A DNA stretch of 64,000 nt from Oscillospiraceae bacterium (GTDB lineage Bacteria; Bacillota; Clostridia; Oscillospirales; Oscillospiraceae), in contig JARIAU010000062.1 of NCBI GenBank assembly GCA_029257695.1, forward strand, positions 35,041 through 99,040. The letters run 5' to 3'. Below the pieces are notes generated by a model, which saw only the letters and a program-made list of their open reading frames with translations, ran no database searches and had not been told where the DNA came from. Within the stretch, counting starts at the first letter, position 1; every line of letters starts with the position of its first letter. Positions 29,574-39,380 of this stretch are shown here, in pieces. Position numbers and translations under genes: made by a program.

Positions 29574-29607
29574 CATCCCCACCGGAGTTTCAGTTCCAGT
29601 GGGGATG
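29574..29607 (-). terminator. Terminator of the histidine-kinase-like gene
   Basis: Minus strand CATCCCCACTGGAAC...GTTCC-like...GTGGGGATG followed by TTTTTTT. Confidence 0.75.
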
Positions 29608-29632
29608 ACACAAAATCAACCCTAGTATAGCA

Positions 29633-30694
29633 TCAGCTGTCTTCCCCTAGGAAACACTCCCAAGGTAACGCATGGGACAGCTGCACCAGCGCCGAATTCC
29701 ATCCGCCGCTGTGATCGATTGCTATACTGTGCAGCTGGCCACCGTCCACATACTCGCAAAGAGGCAGGTCGATCATCACCGTACCTCCCTTTCCGCTTAG
29801 CAGTGCAATCCGGCCACCCAAGCGCTCCACAATCAAACGGCAGATCGATACACCCATGCCCAGCCCTTTCCCGGGAGCCATGCCGTCCACACCTTTCGAT
29901 ACATCAAAGGCGCAGGCCAACTCTTCCGACGAGAACCCCTCTCCGGAATGTCCTACCGTGATTCGGGCTCGGTGCCCATCCCGTGCCACTTTGACCCAGA
30001 CACGCCCCGGATGCGTCACCGAACGCAGTGCATTCGCCAACAGCTCATAGAGCATATGGCGCATAGCCCACTCGTTTCCCTGCACCAAGAGCGTGGAGTC
30101 TTTCTGCTCAAAGGCCAGTGTACAGCCGGCCTGCTCAAACAGGGTTTCCACCTCTGTGACTACCTCTTTGCACAGCCCGGATACATCCAGCAGCTGCATT
30201 TGCAGCGCAGTTGCCTCATCCTCCAGCCAGCACAAGGTTTCCACATTCTCCATCATTCGGTGGAGCATATAATAGTTCTTTCGGCGGATTGCCTGGTACA
30301 TTTGTACTTTTTTTTCGTTTGCACCCACCGATGGAGTTTCCAACATCTGAATGGCGCTATACAAATTGCCCAACGGCACCTGCATTGTACCTACCAGCTG
30401 ATTGACCCGCTCCAAACTCATGGAAACAGATCGCAACTTGGCAAACTGGAGCAGCACACCATCCCCCATCTGTTCTGTGCGGCAAGTCCACCGCACCTTC
30501 TTCCAATGGGCAGAGAACAACTTTTCCTCATTCTCTGCTCGAAATTCCATGGGAAGCAACTGGCCAACCTCTAGTCCCAAATCTGCTGCCGCAGGATTGC
30601 AGTAGGCAATTCTATTTTCTTTTACCCACAATACAGGGTCATTTACTCCGTCAAACCACACCGGTCCGGAGATCATAAACTGATCCATTTGCAC
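29633..30694 (-). CDS. Histidine-kinase-like protein (PAS-like N-term, degenerate HisKA, HATPase)
   Basis: LLANALRSVTHPGRVWVKV (N-box), GKGLGMGVSICRLIVERLGGRIAL (G2 box); HisKA H-box reads LVGTMQVPLGNLYSAI. Confidence 0.8.
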   Translation of the reverse strand: MQMDQFMISGPVWFDGVNDPVLWVKENRIAYCNPAAADLGLEVGQLLPMEFRAENEEKLFSAHWKKVRWTCRTEQMGDGVLLQFAKLRSVSMSLERVNQLVGTMQVPLGNLYSAIQMLETPSVGANEKKVQMYQAIRRKNYYMLHRMMENVETLCWLEDEATALQMQLLDVSGLCKEVVTEVETLFEQAGCTLAFEQKDSTLLVQGNEWAMRHMLYELLANALRSVTHPGRVWVKVARDGHRARITVGHSGEGFSSEELACAFDVSKGVDGMAPGKGLGMGVSICRLIVERLGGRIALLSGKGGTVMIDLPLCEYVDGGQLHSIAIDHSGGWNSALVQLSHALPWECFLGEDS

Positions 30695-31069
30695 CCTCCG
30701 TCCGTCCGATTCTTCCTTCAGATCATAGGATACCCATTATGACTCCATCTTTGTGATGGAAGTATAGCAAATTCCGCCTGTATTATCAATCATTCCCGCA
30801 TAAACTTCAAGAAATCTCAATACTTTTCCGTTTGTTCTTTACCCAGATATAGTCTTTTTTCGTTCTGAATTTTGTACAAACTTTTGAAAAACTTCTTTTT
30901 ATCCAGCAAATTGTTGCTTTTTTTGTCTTTTTTACCATTGTTTCGTCAATCTGACGATGGTTTCCGTCCGTAAATATTTTTTTCTCAATTTCAAACCGTG
31001 AAAATGCTGAAAGTGCAGAATCCCCCTTCCTTTTCGAAACAATTCGGGTTATAATAGGCTCGTAACTGA

Positions 31070-32122
<1,053 letters not shown>

Positions 32123-32151
32123 TTTGCACTCCCTTTGTATCCGTAATTGAG

Positions 32152-32199
32152 ATACGCTCCTGTCCTGCGGCTTTGCCGTGGTTCAGGAGCGTATTTTTA
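32152..32199 (+). terminator. gap terminator
   Basis: ATACGCTCCTG...CAGGAGCGTAT followed by TTTTT. Confidence 0.85.
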
Positions 32200-32279
32200 T
32201 ATAGCGTTTTCTCGGCTCTCTCCCCGCCGTACAGCACACATTCTGTAAATTATATCTGCTCCCAAACCTCAAATTCAAG

Positions 32280-32422
32280 GCACAACAAGGAGCTTTCGAC
32301 CAGTATACTATCCCTCTTTGCACGGTTGCAGTCTTAGCGCAGCCCTGTACGGCATATGTCCCGGCCCCATTTTCCATACTTGGCTCCCTTCCTTTCTATG
32401 CCATCCCCATCCCTTGTTGTGC
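32280..32422. other. Orphan intergenic segment closed by perfect 11-bp inverted repeat (candidate structured RNA, strand and class unknown)
   Basis: GCACAACAAGG (32280-32290) pairs with CCTTGTTGTGC (32412-32422); no CDS; lies between two terminators. Confidence 0.35.
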
Positions 32423-32459
32423 TTCCCTTTCGTTTCTAACTTGGATTTCCATGCTAAAA

Positions 32460-32499
32460 TCAGCGCCGCCGCATCCGATTCGAGATGCGGCGGCGCTGA
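32460..32499. terminator. Terminator hairpin TCAGCGCCGCCGCATC/GATGCGGCGGCGCTGA
   Basis: 16-bp arms directly after the XRE stop codon, T-run on minus side. Confidence 0.85.
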
Positions 32500-32500
32500 T

Positions 32501-32755
32501 TTACTCTTCTTCTGGATCATACTCAATCTGATCAAACAGTGGACTCTCCCAAAATTCCCGAAACGAAATTCCCATGCCATAACAAAGTTTCAGCACCGTA
32601 TCCGTAGATGTGTTTTTCACGGTTGCATACGACTTAACGGTTCGGTTCAGCGTGCTGGATGCAATACCAGAACGCTCTGCCAAATGATTCAGCGTCCAAT
32701 TTCGTTCTCGGATCAGCTCCACGATTCGTAGGGCAATGGCCTGCTGCAGCTTCAT
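32501..32755 (-). CDS. XRE-family HTH regulator
   Basis: IALRIVELIRERNWTLNHLAERSGIASSTLNRTVKSYATVKNTSTDTVLKLCYGMGISFREFW. Confidence 0.88.
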   Translation of the reverse strand: MKLQQAIALRIVELIRERNWTLNHLAERSGIASSTLNRTVKSYATVKNTSTDTVLKLCYGMGISFREFWESPLFDQIEYDPEEE

Positions 32756-32822
32756 GTTATTATCGTTCCCCCTGGATCACACAATTATGCTTTATCCAGT
32801 TTAGAAGAGTATTTCAAAATAA

Positions 32823-32842
32823 GTTGTGCATACATGCACAAC
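32823..32842. promoter_or_regulatory. Operator-like palindrome GTTGTGCAT-AC-ATGCACAAC between divergent XRE and Ltp-repeat genes
   Basis: Perfect 9-2-9 inverted repeat just upstream of TATAAT (32848-32853). Confidence 0.7.
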
Positions 32843-32926
32843 TATGCTATAATTATGACACAAAGTGCTCGATGCAAGAGAGGCGCCCTCGTGGATCGAA
32901 CACAAACTTCAAAAAGGAGAATACAA

Positions 32927-33691
32927 ATGAAACAAAAACAGCACATATGCCCCACCTGTGGGCAAAATTTGTCCTCAAGTATGAAGGTTTGTCCCAACTG
33001 CGGCACAAAGCAGAAAAAACCATTTTACTCTAAACCTTGGTTTTGGATCCTAATTGTTATTCTTTTCCTTGCTATTATGGGTTCTTCAAATACAGATGAG
33101 ACAGAAAAGCCCAACCACACCACCTCCCCTGATTCTTCCGTGTCCTCTCAGGCAGATGCCGATTCCTCTTCTCAGCAAGACACACCGGACACATCCAGTG
33201 AACCGGAGACATCAACCGAGGACAATTCCGTTCCAAGAGAATATCGCTCTGCACTTGCCAAAGCACGCATTTATAGCGATACCATGCACATGTCTAAAAT
33301 TGGTATTTATGAGCAACTCACTTCATCTTACGGAGAACAATTCTCTGCGGATGCGGCCCAATATGCTGTGGACAACTTGAGTGCAGACTGGAATGCAAAT
33401 GCATTGGTCAAAGCAAAAAGCTATTCCGATACCATGCATATGTCAAAAGTCGGTGTCTATGAGCAACTGATTTCCGAATATGGCGAACAGTTTACCGCAG
33501 AGGAAGCACAGTATGCAGTTGACAACTTGGATGCGGATTGGAATGCAAACGCATTGGCCAAAGCAAAAAGCTATTCTGAATCGATGCATATGTCCCAGAG
33601 TGCAATTTATGATCAATTGATTTCGAAATATGGCGAACAGTTTACCGCAGAGGAAGCCCAGTACGCAATTGATCATTTAGAGAACAATTGA
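32927..33691 (+). CDS. Zinc-ribbon, single-TM protein with three tandem Ltp-family (host cell surface-exposed lipoprotein-like) repeats
   Basis: ICPTCGQNLSSSMKVCPNCGTKQ; TM PWFWILIVILFLAIMG; three repeats of ALxKAxxYSDTMHMSKxGIYEQLxSxYGEQFxAEEAQYAVDNLxADWNAN. Confidence 0.88.
   Translation: MKQKQHICPTCGQNLSSSMKVCPNCGTKQKKPFYSKPWFWILIVILFLAIMGSSNTDETEKPNHTTSPDSSVSSQADADSSSQQDTPDTSSEPETSTEDNSVPREYRSALAKARIYSDTMHMSKIGIYEQLTSSYGEQFSADAAQYAVDNLSADWNANALVKAKSYSDTMHMSKVGVYEQLISEYGEQFTAEEAQYAVDNLDADWNANALAKAKSYSESMHMSQSAIYDQLISKYGEQFTAEEAQYAIDHLENN
33241..33686 (+). repeat. Three in-frame 150-bp (50-aa) tandem repeats inside the Ltp-repeat gene
   Basis: Repeat-to-repeat offset of 150 bp, e.g. GACTGGAATGCAAATGCATTGG at 33386 and GATTGGAATGCAAACGCATTGG at 33536. 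Confidence 0.85.
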
Positions 33692-33711
33692 CATCTTTCT
33701 TGAGAAGAGTG

Positions 33712-33743
33712 ATCGCCCCCAAACCAATCGGTTTGGGGGCGAT
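33712..33743. terminator. Terminator hairpin ATCGCCCCCAAACC/GGTTTGGGGGCGAT
   Basis: 14-bp arms between convergent genes. Confidence 0.85.
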
Positions 33744-33775
33744 TTGCTGCGAACATATCCACAAAGGACTTTGAC

Positions 33776-35569
33776 TTACTGGGTCAGTGCATCCATCTCA
33801 TCCACCAAGGAATCGAACAGACGGAGTGCATCGTCGATGGGTTTTGCGGTTGCCATGTCCACACCGGCTCCACGGAGCAATTCAATAGGCGGCTTGGAGC
33901 AGCCACCGCTCAAGAAGTTCACATAATCTTCCACTGCATCTGCACCTTCATTCAGAATTCGTTCAGACAAAGCAATCGCAGCGGCATAACCCGTGGAATA
34001 CTGGTAGACATAATAGTTGTAATAAAAATGAGGAATGCGTGCCCACTCCAGCTTGATTTCCTCATCCAGCACAATATCGGGGCCGAAGTACTCTCGGTTC
34101 AGACGACCATACAGCTCGTTGAGTGCATCCGCCGTCAAACCCTCTCCCCGCTCATTCATACGGTTGATTTCCAGTTCAAATTCAGCGAACATGGTCTGTC
34201 GGTAGAGTGTGGTTCGGAACTGCTCCAGGAAGTAGTTAATGAGGTAAGCACGCTGACGCAGATCCGTGGTGTGCTTGAGCAGGTACTGCATCAAGAGCGC
34301 CTCATTGCAGGTGGAAGCCACCTCTGCCACAAAGATGACATACTCCGAATAGCGAGGTGCCTGCGTACGGCGGGAGAAATAACTGTGCATGGAGTGCCCC
34401 ATCTCATGAATCAGGGTAAACACATCATTCAGTGTACCATGGAAGTTCAGCAGAATGAACGGATTGATGCCATAGCTTCCGGAGGAATACGCACCGGAGC
34501 GCTTACCGGGATTCTCATATACATCGATCCAACGGCTTTCCAGTCCGTGCTTCACAATGGCGCAATATTCCTCACCCATAGGCTCCAAGGCCTTCAGGAT
34601 CAAATCACAGGCTTCCGGATAAGTGAAGGTCATCTCAACATCGCCAACCATGGGGGTATAGAGATCATAGAAGTGCAGCTCATCCACACCCAGCAGTTTA
34701 CGGCGCAGCCGGGTGTACTTGTACATAGCCGGCAGATTACGGTGTACAGCGTCAATCAGATTGGTATAGACCTGCTCCGGCACCTCCGTGCCGTCCAGTG
34801 CGGCGGACAGCGTGTTAGAATACTTGCGGGCATCGGCATAAAACTTCAACTGCTTGCACTGAGAGGCCAAAATAGCCGCACAAGTGTTGCGATACTGGCC
34901 GTAAACAGAATAATGCTGTTCAAAGGCAGACTTCCGCAACACACGGTCACTGCTCATCAGCAGCGGCACAAAACTGCCATGGGTCACGGCATGGGTCTTT
35001 CCTTCCGCATCCACTGCGTCAGGGAAGGTCATATCTGCATCCGCAAACATGGAATAGATGTTGTCCGGCTGCTGCGCCATTTCACCGGCAGCGGCCAGCA
35101 GCGCTTCCTCACCAGGCGACAAGGTGTGTGCCTTGCGGCGAAATTCACGGTCCAAGCTGCGGCGATAGTGCTCCAATTCAGGACACTGTGCATAGAATTT
35201 CTCCATATCCGCCGCATCCAGCGTCAGAAGTTCAGGCGTAAACCAAGCCTCTGCGCCAGAGATAGCCACATCCAAACTCATCACCTGCCCCACATACTCC
35301 TGATACTTGGAGATGCGGGTATCTTCATCGCTCTTGCGCTGGGCATAGTTGGCCAGTTTGGAGAGGTTCACATACACCTCATCCTCCAACTTGAGATAGC
35401 CGAGCAGTGCATCCGCACTCTGCGAAATTTTCCCCTGATAGGCAGTCAGCTGTGCTGCAAAGCCCTTGGCCCGCTCCAGCTCCTCCACAAACGCCTCATC
35501 GGTTGCATAAATCGTGCTCAAGTCCCAATGGTAACGAGGCTCGATCTCTTCTCTGGATTTGATTTCCAC
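33776..35569 (-). CDS. pepF: Oligoendopeptidase F (M3 family), GTG start proposed
   Basis: LIHEMGHSMHSYFSR zinc motif; SD AAAGGAGG upstream of GTG 35569. Confidence 0.95.
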   Translation of the reverse strand: MEIKSREEIEPRYHWDLSTIYATDEAFVEELERAKGFAAQLTAYQGKISQSADALLGYLKLEDEVYVNLSKLANYAQRKSDEDTRISKYQEYVGQVMSLDVAISGAEAWFTPELLTLDAADMEKFYAQCPELEHYRRSLDREFRRKAHTLSPGEEALLAAAGEMAQQPDNIYSMFADADMTFPDAVDAEGKTHAVTHGSFVPLLMSSDRVLRKSAFEQHYSVYGQYRNTCAAILASQCKQLKFYADARKYSNTLSAALDGTEVPEQVYTNLIDAVHRNLPAMYKYTRLRRKLLGVDELHFYDLYTPMVGDVEMTFTYPEACDLILKALEPMGEEYCAIVKHGLESRWIDVYENPGKRSGAYSSGSYGINPFILLNFHGTLNDVFTLIHEMGHSMHSYFSRRTQAPRYSEYVIFVAEVASTCNEALLMQYLLKHTTDLRQRAYLINYFLEQFRTTLYRQTMFAEFELEINRMNERGEGLTADALNELYGRLNREYFGPDIVLDEEIKLEWARIPHFYYNYYVYQYSTGYAAAIALSERILNEGADAVEDYVNFLSGGCSKPPIELLRGAGVDMATAKPIDDALRLFDSLVDEMDALTQ

Positions 35570-35595
35570 GGGAGTTCCTCCTTTAAGCAATAAAA

Positions 35596-36225
35596 TTACG
35601 AAAGATCACGCACTAATTTCTGCGCCACGCCCACAATCATGGCGTTTCCCAGCGCAAAATCGCTGATCGGCAAAATACGCGGATCGTACTCCGGATTTTC
35701 CGGCTGGAGAATCACAAAATCACCTTGACGACGATACCGCTTCAAGGTCGCGGCTTCCCCGTCCACAATACAGGCCACAATCTGGCCATTCTCCGCCTGT
35801 GACTGGCGATGGATCAGCACCAAATCATTGGAATGGATTCCGGCATTGATCATGCTGTTCCCCACAACCCGAAGGTAAAAATAACCTTCCGTTTCCGGCA
35901 CCGGCGCCGGTGCCCAACCCAGAATATCCTCCTGGGCCAATTCCGGATTCCCTGCCCGTATCGTCCCAACGATGGGCAGCATCGCTTCCCCCGGCAGGGC
36001 CGAACGCACCGCAGGAACATCATAACCCTGCAGCCAGCGCTCATCCACGCCGAGCCGATCCGCCATATCGATCAAGACACTCGCCTTGGGCTCTCGCTGC
36101 CCAAGCACATAACGATTCAGCGTCTGAGGCTTCATATCCAGCAGCTGGCCCAACGCTTCATAATTGAGTCCCCGCTCCTGCATCAACTGTTTGAGCCGAC
36201 CGCCCAAGGTGTCGATTTGTTCCAT
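35596..36225 (-). CDS. HTH + S24 peptidase (LexA/CI-like) repressor
   Basis: N-term HTH LGQLLDMKPQTLNRYVLGQREPKASVLIDMADRLGV; S24 VVGNSMINAGIHSNDLVLIHRQSQAENGQIVACIVDGEAATLKRYRR. Confidence 0.88.
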   Translation of the reverse strand: MEQIDTLGGRLKQLMQERGLNYEALGQLLDMKPQTLNRYVLGQREPKASVLIDMADRLGVDERWLQGYDVPAVRSALPGEAMLPIVGTIRAGNPELAQEDILGWAPAPVPETEGYFYLRVVGNSMINAGIHSNDLVLIHRQSQAENGQIVACIVDGEAATLKRYRRQGDFVILQPENPEYDPRILPISDFALGNAMIVGVAQKLVRDLS

Positions 36226-36360
36226 ATCAGTGCCTCCTTCCCCGGTGGTTTCTCACGCTGTTAGTTTATCACAACGCATCCTCAAATACAACGATTGCTC
36301 CGGATTGTTCATAGAAAAATCACCATTCTGTGACCACGCAAACCGACTCTGCGTCAAAAA

Positions 36361-36407
36361 AACAGCATCTGAGGTGTCCCTCGCTCGGAACACCTTCAGA
36401 CACTGTT
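36361..36407 (-). terminator. Terminator of the 9-gene operon (36439-46803)
   Basis: Minus strand ACAG-tg-TCTGAAGGTGT...ACACCTCAGATGCTGTTTTTTT. Confidence 0.85.
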
Positions 36408-36438
36408 TTCAGTCATTTCAATCGATTTGTTCTTGCGT

Positions 36439-37572
36439 TTATCCTTCGGTGGCTCCGTGGGCTTCCTCCCGAATGTGCGCTTGCAGCAGGGCATTGTAGC
36501 ATTCTCCATCGATGGGCAGCGTCACCGGTTCCTTCCGCCATGATGATAAATAAGCGCCATTCGCCAACATCACCGACGCCAATCCATCCTCCCCGGATTC
36601 CAGCAACGGTTCTCCCTGCAAAATATGGGCAGCAAAATTGTCAAATACCCGCCGATAACTGTCGCTGCAATCCTCACTGACCGGGATCTGACGGCATTGA
36701 TGCGGTGGCACACCATAAATTTCCGTATTCATGCGGGCAAAGGTTTCGGTATCTACCAAATTTTCATCGAGGGTAACCATTGTATGATTTTCCACACACA
36801 ACTTCCCTTTGCTGCCCCAGATTTCCAAACGATTGACTCCCGGATGTTCTCCGCTGGATGCAATGTAGGTTCCATGCAGACCATTGGCATACCGCATCTG
36901 CATATCCACCGCATCATCCACCTGAAACGGATTATATCGTCCGTAAGAAATGTCGGCGCTGATCTGCTCCGGCAGCCCAAACAGAGACTGCCAAATATCA
37001 AAACAATGCTGACTTTGATTGATCAGCAGTCCACCTCGTTCACCAGCCCAAGTACTCCGCCATGCGGAGGAGCGATGGTAAGCCGGAGAGCGATACCAGC
37101 TGTTGCAAACCCAGAGCGCACGCTGCAGCCGCCCCAGTACTCCGCTGTCCAAAATCTCCTTCGCCTTGCGGTAGGCCGGATACATCCGTACATTAAAAAT
37201 CGTTCCACAGACCACCTGATTTTGCTTGACGCAGTCCAGCAGCCGCTGTACTTCCTGCACAGTGGTCCCAATAGGCTTATCAATCAGAATGTGCTTCCCT
37301 GCCTGTGCGGCACGCATTCCCAGCTCCACATGACTGGTATGCGGCGTCACAATAATCAACGCATCATACGCATCCCTGTGGGCAAACAATTCCTCTGCAT
37401 CGGCATACACCGCAACATTCGGATATTCCTTATTTAGCAGCTCGATTCCGGCAGCATTACGGCAGCAGACCCCGGTCAGCACCATGCGATCCACTTCCCC
37501 ATCCCGAAGCATCTGGGCATATTGTTTCCCCATGCCGCCAAATCCAATCAGAGCCACTCTCAGTTTTTCCAT
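36439..37572 (-). CDS. Gfo/Idh/MocA family NAD(P)-dependent oxidoreductase
   Basis: LRVALIGFGGMGKQYAQML; HILIDKPIGTT (EKP-like); AGERGGLLINQSQHCFDIWQSLFG. Confidence 0.93.
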   Translation of the reverse strand: MEKLRVALIGFGGMGKQYAQMLRDGEVDRMVLTGVCCRNAAGIELLNKEYPNVAVYADAEELFAHRDAYDALIIVTPHTSHVELGMRAAQAGKHILIDKPIGTTVQEVQRLLDCVKQNQVVCGTIFNVRMYPAYRKAKEILDSGVLGRLQRALWVCNSWYRSPAYHRSSAWRSTWAGERGGLLINQSQHCFDIWQSLFGLPEQISADISYGRYNPFQVDDAVDMQMRYANGLHGTYIASSGEHPGVNRLEIWGSKGKLCVENHTMVTLDENLVDTETFARMNTEIYGVPPHQCRQIPVSEDCSDSYRRVFDNFAAHILQGEPLLESGEDGLASVMLANGAYLSSWRKEPVTLPIDGECYNALLQAHIREEAHGATEG

Positions 37573-37594
37573 GTTGCACGATCCTTTCTTCCTC

Positions 37595-38410
37595 TTAGCC
37601 CGAATGTTTCTGACTCCACAAATTCAGCTGTTTCAAGTGTTCATCCTCAAAGGCATTGATCCGCTCATGTCCATATTTCGGGTAAACGAGATGTCGTTTT
37701 GGGCCGTTGGCACGGTGAACACAGGCATACTGTCCCCACGGGGTCGCAACTTCGTCCATGAGGGCCGTCCCCAGCAGCAAAGGACCCCGCAAATGCTCTG
37801 CAAACACTTCCACATCCAGATAAGACCACCCCTCCGGAAGTTCGGTCGGCATAGGATGGAGTGCTGTACAATGCACCGTCTGCGGCAGTAAAGCCGCCAC
37901 AACGATTGCAAGTCCTCCGCCAAATCCTTCTCCCCAAACGGCCAAACGATCCGAATCGGTTTCCGGCAGACACAGGGCGGCTTTTGCCGCAGCCAACGCA
38001 TCCAGCTCACATCGTTCCAGTGTTTCTTCTTCCATCTGTTCTGGCAGAAGCAAAGGGTCCATTCGGTTTTCCAGTGCAACAACCGCATAGCCAATTCCGA
38101 CAAATCGAGTCATATGGTGCCATCCCCGCATCCCTCGCCCCAAATCATGATACATCAGCAAGGTAGGATACGGGCCGTCTCCCTGCGCCGGCCGTAGATA
38201 GCGAGCCGTGATCTCCTCTCCCTGCGCCGTGGTGATGTGCAGCCGTTCATAAAGTGCACCGGAATTGGCCGATGGCACAGGCTCTCTTCTCACCTGAACA
38301 CGACCCATTTGCTCCACTGATGTCTTCCAGTGGTCCAGAAAATCATCCGGGCACACTGTTTTTCCCGGATAGCACTCCAACTGGTGCCGTTTTTCCGAAA
38401 TGGTCACCAC
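37595..38410 (-). CDS. CE7/acetylxylan-esterase-like alpha/beta-hydrolase lacking the nucleophile Ser
   Basis: Fold motifs LLMYHDLGRGMRGWH, LMDEVATP, YPKYGHE present; expected GxSQGG reads GEGFGG. Confidence 0.8.
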   Translation of the reverse strand: MVTISEKRHQLECYPGKTVCPDDFLDHWKTSVEQMGRVQVRREPVPSANSGALYERLHITTAQGEEITARYLRPAQGDGPYPTLLMYHDLGRGMRGWHHMTRFVGIGYAVVALENRMDPLLLPEQMEEETLERCELDALAAAKAALCLPETDSDRLAVWGEGFGGGLAIVVAALLPQTVHCTALHPMPTELPEGWSYLDVEVFAEHLRGPLLLGTALMDEVATPWGQYACVHRANGPKRHLVYPKYGHERINAFEDEHLKQLNLWSQKHSG

Positions 38411-39372
38411 TGCACCTCCTCTGCTCCAAAGAAATTCAACAGCAAATCATCAAAATCCGCAATTTCCTCGTGTCCCATTCCGGGATACAGGTACCGCTTT
38501 TTCTGACAACGCAGTGCATTATACACCGCACACTGCGTCACCGGCAGCACCCACGCATCCTCCATTCCCGTTCCAAACAACACCGGACACTGAATGCGGT
38601 GGGCAAAATTTTTGGAGTCAATGTAGCCCAATTTCAAAAACCATTGGTCTTCCTTCGCTCCATCCGGATCGAACCACCGAGCATAATACCGCAACCCCTC
38701 GTAGGGAATCAAATCCGCATTCTGTTCCCAAATCATGCGAAAATCACTGAGAAAGGGATACAAAATCGCTGCCCGCCGAATCAACTCCGGGTTCAGCGCA
38801 CAGCAGGCCAGTCCAAGGGCTCCTCCCTGCGATGCACCATTGACAAATACCCTGCTGCAATCAATTCCCTCCAACTGCTGCACAATACGGCACAGAATCC
38901 GGATGTTCTGATGCAAACGCACATAATACATCTCCTGCGCCGGACCGTCCAATCCGGCGACCAAATGTCCGCTGACCGTCGTGCCCTGATAGCCGCCCAG
39001 GTCCTGTCCCAGTCCCCCCTGTCCGGGACAGTCCAGTGCCAACACCGCACACCCCATCCCCAAAAAGGACGCTTGCTCCAGCCAACTGCGGCTGGCCCCC
39101 GGATAGCCGTGGAATTGCAGCACCAGCGGCACCGGAGCGCTCCCCTTTGGCTTCAGATATTTGGCGCACAACTTGGCTCCGCCCATCCCCTGATACCACA
39201 AATATCGAAAGGTGCCGGTCGGACTATCCGGAATCTCGGATGGGCAAATCTCATAAACCAAGGGCTGGGCATCTGCTTCTGCAATGCGCTGATCCCAGAA
39301 TACATCAAAATCCTCCGGCATGGGGGTCAGTCCTTGATATTGACTGTACTTCTCCAGTTCTTGCTCCATCAT
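38404..39372 (-). CDS. CE7 family acetylxylan esterase/cephalosporin-C deacetylase-like protein
   Basis: VFVNGASQGGALGLACCALNPELIRRA; DAWVLPVTQCAVYNAL; YPGMGHEEI. Confidence 0.88.
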   Translation of the reverse strand: MMEQELEKYSQYQGLTPMPEDFDVFWDQRIAEADAQPLVYEICPSEIPDSPTGTFRYLWYQGMGGAKLCAKYLKPKGSAPVPLVLQFHGYPGASRSWLEQASFLGMGCAVLALDCPGQGGLGQDLGGYQGTTVSGHLVAGLDGPAQEMYYVRLHQNIRILCRIVQQLEGIDCSRVFVNGASQGGALGLACCALNPELIRRAAILYPFLSDFRMIWEQNADLIPYEGLRYYARWFDPDGAKEDQWFLKLGYIDSKNFAHRIQCPVLFGTGMEDAWVLPVTQCAVYNALRCQKKRYLYPGMGHEEIADFDDLLLNFFGAEEVQW

Positions 39373-39380
39373 CTCGTTTT

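Noticed and set aside
33241-33686. Tandem repeats considered as CRISPR-like array
   Set aside because: Repeats are 150 bp, in frame, contiguous without unique spacers, and encode Ltp domains.
34028-35593. 521-aa plus-strand ORF opposite pepF
   Set aside because: Shadow ORF; minus strand encodes intact M3 peptidase.
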